Shown: positions 1 to 6,380, numbered from the stretch's first letter. The stretch: 6,412 nt of DNA from Clostridia bacterium (GCA_021202495.1 JAJQCX010000003.1:1-6412), one strand, 5' to 3'. Notes: generated from the sequence alone by a model not told the origin. Numbers and translations are program-made.

Positions 1-452
1 GGGAAATTGAGGGTGCGGTTGCGGAGAAGATTGACGAATATCACAAAAGAGGGGACGACGTTTTATTCACGCTCGATTCGCACGGGGAAAATTATGCGGA
101 AACGTATGAGGGGAAGAATTTGCCCGTGGCGCACTGCATTATAGGAACAGAAGGGCACAGGCTTTACGGAAAGGTGAGGGAAAGGCGCGAGGCGTCAGAT
201 AAGCTTTTTCCGAAAAAGACGTTCGGTTCAAAGGAGCTTTACGATTACTTTAAGGAAAATGAATATGAGTCGATTGAGCTTGCGGGGGTTGTGACAAACA
301 TTTGCGTTATGGCGAACGCGGTGCTTGCTAAGACGGCGCAGCCCGAGAAGGACATAATCGTTGACGCAAGGTGTGTGGCGTCAAACGACGCAGAGCTCAA
401 CGAGGCGGCGTTAAAAGTGATGGAGAGTATGCAGATAAAGGTTATGAGGTGA
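1..452 (+). CDS. Cysteine hydrolase, nicotinamidase/isochorismatase family (5' truncated by the window edge)
   Basis: The reading frame is open from base 3 to the TGA at 450-452 and gives 149 residues; the start lies before the window. In this family roughly 25-30 N-terminal residues, including the first catalytic Asp, would be missing. Visible family marks, counted in the fragment, are TLDSH (23-27; Asp and His match the metal-site pattern), LPVAHCIIGT (40-49; His44 is a further metal-ligand candidate), the catalytic Lys in PKKTFGS (Lys71 or Lys72), and GVVTNICVMANA (95-106), where Cys101 is the nucleophile next to the typical cis-peptide. The family hydrolyses nicotinamide to nicotinate plus ammonia, or related amides. 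The next gene uses nicotinate, which supports a nicotinamidase (pncA-like) role in the cytoplasmic NAD salvage pathway. A TTG at 120 could be taken for a start but lies after the conserved DSH motif, so it is internal. Family assignment is firm; exact substrate is inferred. Confidence 0.88.
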   Translation, partial: EIEGAVAEKIDEYHKRGDDVLFTLDSHGENYAETYEGKNLPVAHCIIGTEGHRLYGKVRERREASDKLFPKKTFGSKELYDYFKENEYESIELAGVVTNICVMANAVLAKTAQPEKDIIVDARCVASNDAELNEAALKVMESMQIKVMR

Positions 453-456
453 AGAA

Positions 457-1896
457 ATGGACGAGAGAAATCTTACAATGCTGTGCGACTTTTACGAGCT
501 GACGATGGCAAACGGATATTTCAAGACGGGGCAGCATGAAAAAATGTCGTACTTTGACGTGTTTTTCCGCAGTATGCCCGATGGGGGCGGATTTGCGATT
601 GCGGCGGGGTTGGAGCAGGTTGCAGAATATATAAAAAATCTGCATTTTTCGGAAAATGATATTGAATTTTTGCGTGGAAAAGGGATATTCGGTGAGGATT
701 TTCTCGAATATTTAAAGAATTTCAAATTTACGGGCGACATTTACGCGGTGCCGGAGGGAACACCGGTTTTTCCGCATGAGCCTATATTGACGGTGAAAGC
801 GCCGGCGGCGCAGGCGCAGCTGATAGAGACATATATTTTGCTTGCGATAAATCATCAGTCGCTCATTGCGACAAAGGCGAACAGAATTGTCCGCGCGGCA
901 CAGGGGAGAGTTGTGTTGGAGTTTGGCTCGCGCAGGGCGCAGGGCGCGGACGGCGCGGTGATAGGCGCGAGGGCGGCATACATCGGCGGCTGCGCGGGAA
1001 CGGCTTGCACGCTGACGGACGAATTGTACGGCGTGCCGGCGAGCGGCACGATGGCACATTCGTGGGTGCAGATGTTTGATAATGAATACGAGGCTTTTAA
1101 GGCGTATTGCGAAATTTATCCGAACAACGCGACGCTCTTGGTTGACACATACAGCACTCTTAAAAGCGGCGTGCCGAACGCGATAAGGGCGTTTAAAGAG
1201 GTGCTGCTTCCTAAGGGAATAACGAATTTTGCGATAAGGCTCGATTCGGGCGATATTTCCTATCTTTCAAAAAAGGCGCGGAAAATGCTCGACGACGCGG
1301 GGCTTGAGAGCTGCAAAATTGTGGCGTCAAATTCGCTCGACGAAAATTTAATTCGCGACCTTGTGATGCAGGGGGCGAAGATCGATTCGTTCGGCGTGGG
1401 CGAGAGGCTGATAACCTCGAAGAGCTCGCCTGTGTTTGGCGGAGTTTACAAGCTTGTCGCGGCGGAAAATGAGGACGGGGAAATAATCCCGAAAATAAAG
1501 GTCAGCGAAAACCCGGCAAAGACAACAAATCCGCATTTTAAGAAGCTTTATCGCTATTACGACAAGGAGAGCGGAAAGGCGCTGGCGGATGAGATGGTCG
1601 TTTGGGACGAAGAGGTGACGGAAAGTGACCGCGTGATTTTTGACCCGAGTGCGACGTGGAAGACGAAGACGCTGACGAATTTCACCGTGCGGGAGCTGCA
1701 GGCGCCGATATTTAAAAACGGCGAGTGTGTGTATGAGCTGCCGCAGCTCAATGAAATTCGGGATTATTGCGCAGAGCAGGTTGAGACCTTGTGGGAGGAG
1801 GTGAAGCGTTTTGAAAATCCGCATACATATTATGTGGATTTGTCGGAAAAGCTGTGGAAGATAAAAAATGATTTGCTGAAAGAAGCAAAAAAATGA
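457..1896 (+). CDS. pncB: Nicotinate phosphoribosyltransferase
   Basis: This 479-residue cytoplasmic enzyme makes nicotinate mononucleotide from nicotinate and phosphoribosyl pyrophosphate with ATP hydrolysis (EC 6.3.4.21), the committed step of Preiss-Handler NAD salvage. Its length is normal for the bacterial family. Recognisable blocks are the N-terminal MLCDFYELTMANGYF (8-22), FDVFFRSMPDGGGFAIAAGLE (33-53), EFGSRRAQG (155-163), GTMAHSW (197-203, where His201 is the candidate for the phosphorylated His), IRLDSGD (260-266) and SFGVGERLIT (311-320), which contribute to the phosphoribosyl and nicotinate sites. The ATG at 457 is preceded by a purine-rich ribosome site (GAGGTGAAG, 446-454) that overlaps the end of the upstream hydrolase. 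The 4-base gap to that gene and the 4-base overlap with the next gene imply one transcript and probably translational coupling. No frameshift or missing motif is seen. Confidence 0.96.
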   Translation: MDERNLTMLCDFYELTMANGYFKTGQHEKMSYFDVFFRSMPDGGGFAIAAGLEQVAEYIKNLHFSENDIEFLRGKGIFGEDFLEYLKNFKFTGDIYAVPEGTPVFPHEPILTVKAPAAQAQLIETYILLAINHQSLIATKANRIVRAAQGRVVLEFGSRRAQGADGAVIGARAAYIGGCAGTACTLTDELYGVPASGTMAHSWVQMFDNEYEAFKAYCEIYPNNATLLVDTYSTLKSGVPNAIRAFKEVLLPKGITNFAIRLDSGDISYLSKKARKMLDDAGLESCKIVASNSLDENLIRDLVMQGAKIDSFGVGERLITSKSSPVFGGVYKLVAAENEDGEIIPKIKVSENPAKTTNPHFKKLYRYYDKESGKALADEMVVWDEEVTESDRVIFDPSATWKTKTLTNFTVRELQAPIFKNGECVYELPQLNEIRDYCAEQVETLWEEVKRFENPHTYYVDLSEKLWKIKNDLLKEAKK

Positions 1897-3257
1897 TGCT
1901 GATGGAAGATAAAAATGTTGACATGGCGGTGAAAATTGCGAGAGCGGTCGGCGAAAGAGGCGGGACGGTCTACTATGTGGGCGGCTTTGTCCGCGATCGG
2001 GTGAGGCGCGAGGAAAACAAGGACGTTGACATTGAGGTACACGGGATTTATCCGCAAGAGTTGGAGGAAATTTTAGATTCGCTCGGGGAGAGAATTTCAA
2101 CCGGGGAGAGTTTTGGAATTTATAATTTAAAGGGATATTCGATTGACATCGCAATGCCGAGAAAAGAGGAAAAGCGGGGTGCGGGGCACAGGGATTTTGA
2201 CATATGCGTCGACCCGTTTTTGGGAACGTACAAGGCGGCGAAGAGGCGCGATTTTACGATAAACGCGCTTATGGAAAACGTGCTCACGGGCGAGATAACA
2301 GATCACTTCGGAGGGGTGCGCGACATTGAAGAGAAAAAAATCCGCCATATTGCCGATGATACTTTTGCGGAGGATCCGTTAAGAGTTTTAAGAGCGGCGC
2401 AGTTTGCGGCGCGGTTCGGCTATGATGTGGCGGAGGAAACGATTGAATTGTGCAGCAAGATGGATTTATCGGCGCTTCCGAAAGAGCGGATAATGGGCGA
2501 AACGGAAAAGGCGCTGTTAAAGGCGGAAAAACCGTCGGTGTTTTTTGAGGTTTTGCGGAAGATGGGGCAGCTTAGATTTTGGTTCTGCGAGCTTGAAAAA
2601 ACGATAGGCGTTGAGCAAAACCCGAAATTTCACGCGGAGGGGGACGTGTGGATACACACGATGATGGTCTGTGACGAGGCGGCGAAGCTTCGCGAAAAGG
2701 TGCAAAATCCGCTCGGGTTCATGCTGGCGGCGGTGGCGCACGATTTCGGGAAGGTGCTTTGTACCGAAACGGTAAACGGAGAGATCCACGCGTACAGACA
2801 CGAAATTTTAGGGCTGCCGCTCGTTGAGAGCTTTATGAATCGGCTGACGGCGGAAAAGGAGCTCATTTTATACGTGATGAATTTGGCGGAGCATCACATG
2901 AAGCCCAATATGTTGGCGGGAGACAACGCTTCGATAAAGGCGACAAACAAAATGTTTGACAAGGCGGTCGATCCCGAGGGGCTGATTTGCCTTGCTATTG
3001 CCGACGGGCTTGGGAAAAGGACGGATGCGGAGTATGTTTCAAATGATGAATTTTTCTATAAACGGCTTGAGATTTACAGGGAATATATGAAAAGACCGTA
3101 TGTGATGGGGCGCGACTTGATTGAAGCGGGGATTGAGCCGTCGGAGAGGTTCGGAGAATATTTGCAATATGCGCACAAGCTGCGCCTTGCGGGAGTTGAG
3201 AAGGAGAGTGCGCTGCGGCAGACGCTGGCGTATATTCGCAATTGGAATTTGCATTGA
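1893..3257 (+). CDS. tRNA nucleotidyltransferase / poly(A) polymerase family protein with HD domain (probable CCA-adding enzyme)
   Basis: The 454-residue product has all class II nucleotidyltransferase motifs in order. Motif A is VGGFVRD (29-35) plus DVDIEV (44-49; Asp44 and Asp46 are the metal-binding pair). Motif B is RRDFTINAL (118-126). The flexible motif is DHFGGVRDI (137-145), and the base-selecting motif is EDPLR (160-164). A probable further helix motif is ERIMGE (198-203). A phosphohydrolase HD domain follows: His247 and His255 in FHAEGDVWIHT, His283-Asp284 in AHDFGK, His303, His334/335 and Asp371. The C-terminal GRDLIEAGIEPS...AL segment (406-441) is usual for HD-containing CCA enzymes. 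It should add or repair the CCA end of tRNA; poly(A) addition cannot be excluded because the two activities share these motifs. The ATG overlaps the pncB stop (ATGA). Met2 and Met4 are alternative starts and the ribosome site is weak, which fits coupled translation. Confidence 0.9.
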   Translation: MMLMEDKNVDMAVKIARAVGERGGTVYYVGGFVRDRVRREENKDVDIEVHGIYPQELEEILDSLGERISTGESFGIYNLKGYSIDIAMPRKEEKRGAGHRDFDICVDPFLGTYKAAKRRDFTINALMENVLTGEITDHFGGVRDIEEKKIRHIADDTFAEDPLRVLRAAQFAARFGYDVAEETIELCSKMDLSALPKERIMGETEKALLKAEKPSVFFEVLRKMGQLRFWFCELEKTIGVEQNPKFHAEGDVWIHTMMVCDEAAKLREKVQNPLGFMLAAVAHDFGKVLCTETVNGEIHAYRHEILGLPLVESFMNRLTAEKELILYVMNLAEHHMKPNMLAGDNASIKATNKMFDKAVDPEGLICLAIADGLGKRTDAEYVSNDEFFYKRLEIYREYMKRPYVMGRDLIEAGIEPSERFGEYLQYAHKLRLAGVEKESALRQTLAYIRNWNLH

Positions 3258-3300
3258 AGCGCCTGCTGCTCGGTTTCGGCTAAAACATTATGACAAATGT

Positions 3301-3328
3301 AACGAACGCGCGAAGCGCGTTCGTTTTA
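3301..3328 (+). terminator. Probable intrinsic terminator of the pncB operon
   Basis: A perfect inverted repeat has two 11-bp arms (AACGAACGCGC and GCGCGTTCGTT, 3301-3325) around a GAA loop. It is followed by a short T run (TTTT, 3324-3327, partly in the stem). It begins 44 bases after the stop of the tRNA nucleotidyltransferase gene, where an operon end is expected. The T run is short, so termination strength is uncertain; the stem itself is unambiguous. Confidence 0.65.
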
Positions 3329-3360
3329 ACGTGGGACGTTGACGAGGAAAGCGGAGAGAT

Positions 3361-3395
3361 TGCTGTTCGTGCCAAAATCGTGCCGTTCGTGCCAA
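3361..3395. repeat. Direct repeat pair A, 20-bp period, upstream of promoter 1
   Basis: Two 15-base copies at 3361-3375 and 3381-3395 differ at one base (TGCTGTTCGTGCCAA and TGCCGTTCGTGCCAA). A partial extra copy of the core TCGTGCC sits between them at 3378-3384. The 20-bp period is about two helical turns, so both copies would face the same side of the DNA. The second copy ends exactly 5 bp before the -35 box of promoter 1. A protein-binding site is the natural reading, by inference. The core resembles that of pair B. Confidence 0.65.
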
Positions 3396-3400
3396 GGGCG

Positions 3401-3429
3401 TTGAAAAATTTTGCGGAGAGGATTATAAT
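3401..3429 (+). promoter_or_regulatory. Sigma-A-type promoter 1
   Basis: TTGAAA at 3401-3406 and TATAAT at 3424-3429 are separated by the optimal 17 bp. Transcription would start near 3436, giving a leader of about 185 bases before the first surface-protein gene. Direct repeat pair A lies immediately upstream. No convincing coding region occurs between this promoter and the gene at 3621. Confidence 0.6.
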
Positions 3430-3478
3430 TTGAGAAGAGTTATTTACGTTGAAAAACGTGTTATTGGCGAAGGAAGGG

Positions 3479-3509
3479 TTGACAGAAGGGAGGATAAAGG
3501 TGATATAAT
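3479..3509 (+). promoter_or_regulatory. Sigma-A-type promoter 2 (perfect hexamers, long spacer)
   Basis: Both hexamers match the consensus exactly: TTGACA at 3479-3484 and TATAAT at 3504-3509. The 19-bp spacer is longer than the preferred 17, which would weaken it. It has no GTGCCAA repeats just upstream, unlike the two flanking promoters. Transcription would start near 3516 and run through repeat pair B. Confidence 0.5.
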
Positions 3510-3531
3510 TACAATAAAAGGCATAAAGCGT

Positions 3532-3565
3532 GTAAATTGTGCCAAATTTGCGTAAATTGTGCCAA
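3532..3565. repeat. Direct repeat pair B, 20-bp period, upstream of promoter 3
   Basis: Two identical 14-base copies (GTAAATTGTGCCAA) lie at 3532-3545 and 3552-3565, again with a 20-bp period. The second copy ends exactly 5 bp before the -35 box of promoter 3. The shared core with pair A is GTGCCAA, preceded by TTC in pair A and ATT in pair B. Matching period, core and distance to -35 in two places argue for a functional operator. The regulator is not identifiable from this window. Confidence 0.68.
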
Positions 3566-3570
3566 GAGGA

Positions 3571-3598
3571 TTGAATATGCTTTCGGATTTGGTATAAT
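3571..3598 (+). promoter_or_regulatory. Sigma-A-type promoter 3, nearest to the surface-protein operon
   Basis: TTGAAT at 3571-3576 and TATAAT at 3593-3598 are separated by 16 bp, placing the transcript start near 3605, only about 16 bases before the ATG at 3621. The ribosome site (AGGAAAGGG, 3603-3611) would then be at the extreme 5' end of this transcript, whereas transcripts from promoters 1 and 2 would carry it whole. Confidence 0.6.
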
Positions 3599-3620
3599 TA
3601 TGAGGAAAGGGTGAAGTGAA

Positions 3621-4214
3621 ATGAAGAAAAGGATTGTTTCGGCGCTGTTGCTTGCGTTGATGGTTTTCGGTTCGGTTGCGGGAAAAGCGGGCGAGGAATT
3701 GACCGCCTATTTGGCGGATTATGAACTGGAATTTAAGGAAGAAAGCTTAAACGACAGACTGTCGTATCCGCTGCTGATGTATGACGGAGAGGCATATATG
3801 GCGATAAGAGACGCGGCAAAGCTGATAAACAAGAGAGCGGAATGGGAAGAAGAAATTGAGGATGGGGAGTTATACCGCGGCGCATGGCTGGAATCCGCCC
3901 GCGACGAGGCTGACGCGATAGGCAAGGAAACGGCGCTTGAGATAGGGATGGCGTTTATTGAAGAATATTGTTCCGACAAAATAGGAGAAAACACGGTGTA
4001 TTCCGTAAGCCGCGGAGAATCGGACGGAGTGTATGACGATGTGTGGCTGATTTCGGCAATATTTAACATTGAAGAAGAGTACAAGGACGATGAAACGTAT
4101 ATACTGACAAACGCGGACACTGTGGTTGAGATAAATGTGAAAAACTGCACGGTGAGTATGTATCATTGGACGGATGAAGGCTGTGTTTATTATTTCAGAG
4201 AAAATTTGCTTTAA
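3621..4214 (+). CDS. Exported stalk-domain / NTF2-immunity-like protein, first of two tandem paralogues
   Basis: The 197-residue product begins with a signal peptide (MKKR, hydrophobic 5-20, likely cut after Ala20 or Ala23; no lipobox Cys). Residues 27-77 resemble the copper-amine-oxidase N-terminal 'stalk' domain: TAYLADYELEF, then YPLLMYDGEAYMAIRDAAKLI where the family has a P..nGrtyvPlR pattern. Residues 99-185 (IGKETALEIGMAFIEEYC ... VWLISAIF ... VVEINVKNCTVSMYHW) recall small NTF2-fold immunity-type domains, a weak match made by eye. The ATG at 3621 is fixed by an in-frame stop at 3612-3614 and a ribosome site at 3603-3611. It is acidic, and shares Cys117 and Cys176 with the next gene. 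Role unknown; probably extracytoplasmic. It is first in an operon with the paralogue and the SLH protein. Confidence 0.8.
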   Translation: MKKRIVSALLLALMVFGSVAGKAGEELTAYLADYELEFKEESLNDRLSYPLLMYDGEAYMAIRDAAKLINKRAEWEEEIEDGELYRGAWLESARDEADAIGKETALEIGMAFIEEYCSDKIGENTVYSVSRGESDGVYDDVWLISAIFNIEEEYKDDETYILTNADTVVEINVKNCTVSMYHWTDEGCVYYFRENLL

Positions 4215-4228
4215 AAGATAAAATATCA

Positions 4229-4247
4229 GGGGGAGGTAATTGTGATG
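4229..4247 (+). promoter_or_regulatory. Strong ribosome binding site that favours the ATG at 4245 over the GTG at 4242
   Basis: The purine run GGGGGAGGT (4229-4237) contains GGAGGT at 4232-4237. This is only 4 bases from the GTG at 4242 but 7 bases from the ATG at 4245, so the ATG is the better start. The two starts differ by one residue. Confidence 0.7.
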
Positions 4248-4784
4248 AAAAAGAAAACTGTGATAATAACTGTCGCGATATTGCTTGCGCTGGGTGTTGC
4301 GGCGGCTGCGGCGGATAATATTGTGAGCGTATATTTTGCGGATTACGATGTGAATTTTTCTCCGTATTTTGACGATGGTTCTGTTTCGCATCCGTTATTG
4401 TCGTATAACGGAAACACATACGCGGCGATAAGCGACGTGGCGGACGCGCTGAAAATAGGAATGGAGAAGAATGACGATGAACAGAAGATAAACTTGACGT
4501 CGGGCAAAGAGCATACGAATATCATCAACAAGGAAGAGACGGCGCTTAGAATCGGCAAAGCGATATTGAAGGAATACTGCGCGAACAGGCTCGGAGAGGA
4601 TTGTGTATATGAAGTGACGCTTTGCGAAGCAAAATCGGAGGAGTGTGACGATTATTGGAGAGTAGGCGTAAAATCGGGAGAGGATTACGAAGCGTTTGTT
4701 GAACTCAATGCGGCAAACTGCATGTTTACTGTGACGGACAGCGAAAAGGGAACGATAGTTGATATTGTGGATTTGAGAGGATGA
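4245..4784 (+). CDS. Exported stalk-domain / NTF2-immunity-like protein, second tandem paralogue
   Basis: From the ATG the product has 179 residues (180 from the GTG at 4242). It starts with a signal peptide (MKKKTVIIT, then a hydrophobic and Ala-rich stretch) with likely cleavage in AAAA/DNIVS near residue 23. It aligns over its length with the preceding protein: VYFADYDVNFS to AYLADYELEFK, HPLLSYNGNTYAAISDVADAL to the stalk segment, INKEETALRIGKAILKEYC to IGKETALEIGMAFIEEYC, and FVELNAANCMFTV to VVEINVKNCTVSM. The two arose by duplication and have diverged well, so both are probably old. The C-terminal domain recalls NTF2-fold immunity-type domains, with low certainty. It has five cysteines after the signal peptide, unusual for a small exported protein, two of them shared with its paralogue. 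The gap to the upstream gene is 30 bases, and to the SLH gene 8 bases. Substrate or partner unknown. Confidence 0.8.
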   Translation: MKKKTVIITVAILLALGVAAAAADNIVSVYFADYDVNFSPYFDDGSVSHPLLSYNGNTYAAISDVADALKIGMEKNDDEQKINLTSGKEHTNIINKEETALRIGKAILKEYCANRLGEDCVYEVTLCEAKSEECDDYWRVGVKSGEDYEAFVELNAANCMFTVTDSEKGTIVDIVDLRG

Positions 4785-4792
4785 GAGATTAA

Positions 4793-6130
4793 ATGAAAAG
4801 GATTTTGGCTTTTATTTTGGCTTTATTGCCATTGGCTTTTCCGCTCGGTGCATCGGCGGAGGAGAATGTCATAATCGAGAGGGAAGGAATTTGCGATGTA
4901 GTGATACAATCTTCGAGTATGCTTATGGAAGATAGCGAAAAATATGACTGCACGATAACGGACGAGAGCGTGATTGACGATATTGTGAATTACATAAATT
5001 CGATTGATTGTGTTATAGGGGAAGTGCGGGGGAAATCCGACGACAATGGTTATTATTTAAGATTTAACCGTGAGGACGGCTCATATTCATATGCAGCTTT
5101 TTGTAACGGTCATAACAGCTATTTTGTGACGGAAGATAGCGATAACCGAGAGAGATATATAATATCCGATGAGGACATGGAGAGGTTTGGGGAATTTTTA
5201 ATCTCGTTGAAAGCGGGAGCGGAGGAGAAAAGCGATATAGTAAAAAAAGAGCACGTGACTGAGGTCAGAATCTTCTCCTTCAGTCAATATATAGAAGATC
5301 ATGACGTGTGCGATTATGTAACTGACGACCCACAAGAAACAGCATATATTTTGCACTATGTAAATTCGTTGGATTATGTATGGGGGAGTATAAATTATTA
5401 TTTGGACGCTTCGACAGATTATGAGATAGAATTTTATTATGAGGATGGGTCGTGCGAACGGGTTATTTTCACGCCCGAAGGATTGAGGACAAGCAATACC
5501 GGCAGATTTGAAGGCTACATTGTGCTCTTTGAGCAGAGGGCGAGAGTTTTCGCTTTTGTGACTGCACTGAAAGCGGGAGAGATTGAATTTGAGGATGAAA
5601 TTATGTTTGAGGCGTCGGAATGGGCGGAGAGTGAGATAGAGACGGCAATTGAAAAAAATCTCGTGCCTAAGTGGAACAGAATTAATTATCAAGGAAAAAT
5701 AACGCGGCTTGAGGCGGCGCAGCTGATTGATAATTTTCTGCAACAATCGGGAGTTGAGACGGACGCGGCGGGCGAATATCCTTTTACCGATACGTCTGAC
5801 GCGGCGGTGAAAAGGCTGTACGCCATGGGGTTTATAAACGGTAAATCCGAGGAAAGCTTTTGCCCGTATGATTATATAACGCGGGAGGAAGCGGCGAAAA
5901 TGCTGAACGGAGTATATGAATACTTGGGCGGAGCGGTTGAGAGCGGCAAAACGTATGAATATGATGACGGCGGCGAAATTTCCGCTTGGGCGGAGGATAG
6001 CGTGATGAATATGACAATGCTCGGCATATTTAAAGGAACGGAAGAAAACTTATTTGAGCCGCAAAGAAATATGACGAAGGAAGAGGTTATATTTACGCTT
6101 AATCGAATGTGGGATTGTGTCGGACGGTGA
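4793..6130 (+). CDS. Surface protein: signal peptide, duplicated unknown domain, three SLH repeats
   Basis: The 445-residue product starts with a signal peptide cleaved after LGASA (Ala22). Residues about 33-142 and 154-262 are two copies of a domain I do not recognise. Matching blocks are NYINSIDCVIGEV (66-78) with HYVNSLDYVWGSI (188-200), FNREDGSYSYAAF (91-103) with YYEDGSCERVIF (215-226), and SLKAG (138-142) with ALKAG (258-262). Three SLH repeats follow at about 273-316, 329-376 and 396-440, each with the ITR-type turn: KITRLEAAQLI, YITREEAAKML and NMTKEEVIFTL. In Firmicutes, three SLH repeats anchor a protein non-covalently to pyruvylated secondary cell-wall polymers, so the duplicated domain should face outward. 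The protein is strongly acidic. The ATG lies 8 bases after the previous stop, with a ribosome site in GAGAGGATGAGAG (4774-4786), implying coupled expression with the two smaller exported proteins. Export and anchoring are well supported; function is unknown. Confidence 0.9.
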   Translation: MKRILAFILALLPLAFPLGASAEENVIIEREGICDVVIQSSSMLMEDSEKYDCTITDESVIDDIVNYINSIDCVIGEVRGKSDDNGYYLRFNREDGSYSYAAFCNGHNSYFVTEDSDNRERYIISDEDMERFGEFLISLKAGAEEKSDIVKKEHVTEVRIFSFSQYIEDHDVCDYVTDDPQETAYILHYVNSLDYVWGSINYYLDASTDYEIEFYYEDGSCERVIFTPEGLRTSNTGRFEGYIVLFEQRARVFAFVTALKAGEIEFEDEIMFEASEWAESEIETAIEKNLVPKWNRINYQGKITRLEAAQLIDNFLQQSGVETDAAGEYPFTDTSDAAVKRLYAMGFINGKSEESFCPYDYITREEAAKMLNGVYEYLGGAVESGKTYEYDDGGEISAWAEDSVMNMTMLGIFKGTEENLFEPQRNMTKEEVIFTLNRMWDCVGR

Positions 6131-6229
6131 AAAAATAACGCCTAACGCGCTGCGAAAAGATTGTATTCGCGCGGTGTGTGCTGCTTATGTTGTATAGGGT
6201 GAGAAAGACTGAATAAAAAGCGGAAATTG
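6131..6229. other. Spacer after the surface-protein operon
   Basis: I see no gene here. An imperfect hairpin is possible around 6145-6173 (CGCG and CGAA on the left, TTCG and CGCG on the right, with a CTG bulge). It has no T run, so it is not called as a terminator. The strong hairpin just downstream is the likely transcript end. Confidence 0.5.
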
Positions 6230-6268
6230 AAAAGGGATTAAGCATTTGCGGGCTTAATCCCTTTTGTT
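6230..6268 (+). terminator. Strong, probably bidirectional intrinsic terminator
   Basis: A perfect 14-bp stem (left arm 6230-6243, AAAAGGGATTAAGC; right arm 6252-6265, GCTTAATCCCTTTT) encloses an 8-base loop. Its + strand product ends in TTTTGTT and its minus-strand product ends in TTTTC, so it can work in both directions. It lies 99 bases after the SLH gene and directly after the stop codon of a minus-strand open frame. Confidence 0.88.
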
Positions 6269-6380
6269 AAAGATTGTATTTGTTGACTTCGATATTGAAA
6301 TCCTGTGAAAAATGCTTGACGAAAAGGACGTGGGAGACGGAAATGCGGTGGTAGACCGCGGGCGGGGACGAGCCCCGCCC
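6267..6380 (-). pseudogene. Possible 3' remnant of a convergent minus-strand gene
   Basis: A minus-strand frame of 37 codons runs from just inside a TAG (6381-6383) to a TAA at 6267-6269. It ends in VNKYNL, and its last 29 or so residues (VYHRISVSHV ... NIEVNKYNL) have a natural protein-like composition, while the first 8 come from the GC-rich palindrome. There is no plausible start codon, so it cannot be an intact gene. Its stop abuts the terminator at 6230-6265, as at a real gene end. It may be the tail of a gene disrupted by the palindromic repeat. It could equally be chance; I do not recognise the family. Confidence 0.3.

Noticed and set aside
1348..2154. A long minus-strand open frame (268 codons) across the pncB / nucleotidyltransferase junction.
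   Set aside because: It is antisense to two well-conserved genes and its product is low-complexity and rich in Arg, Pro and His, as expected for a shadow of purine-rich coding DNA.
3343..3555. A 70-codon plus-strand open frame in the intergenic region.
   Set aside because: It has no ATG or GTG start with a ribosome site (only a TTG at 3430), is rich in Arg and Cys, and overlaps three regulatory elements.
3365..3565. Minus-strand sigma-54 promoters: the repeats read TTGGCAC on the minus strand, like a -24 box.
   Set aside because: Only one of the four copies has GC at the right distance for a -12 box, and its context (ACGCA) is poor. No minus-strand gene lies downstream, whereas the plus-strand arrangement next to -35 boxes explains all copies.
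3361..3565. A small CRISPR array, suggested by repeated units at regular distance.
   Set aside because: Repeat units are 14-15 bases with spacers of 5-6 bases, only two copies per cluster, and no cas genes are present.
3600..3614. A four-codon upstream frame (ATG at 3600, TGA at 3612-3614) before the first exported protein.
   Set aside because: Its ATG overlaps the start of the real ribosome site and would be upstream of the proximal transcript start; there is nothing to support translation.
5198..5746. A 182-codon minus-strand open frame opposite the SLH gene.
   Set aside because: It is antisense to a protein with clear SLH repeats and an internal duplication, and shows no recognisable motif or ribosome site.
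6145..6173. A hairpin after the SLH gene as the operon terminator.
   Set aside because: The stem is bulged and there is no T run; the perfect hairpin at 6230-6265 is the far better candidate.
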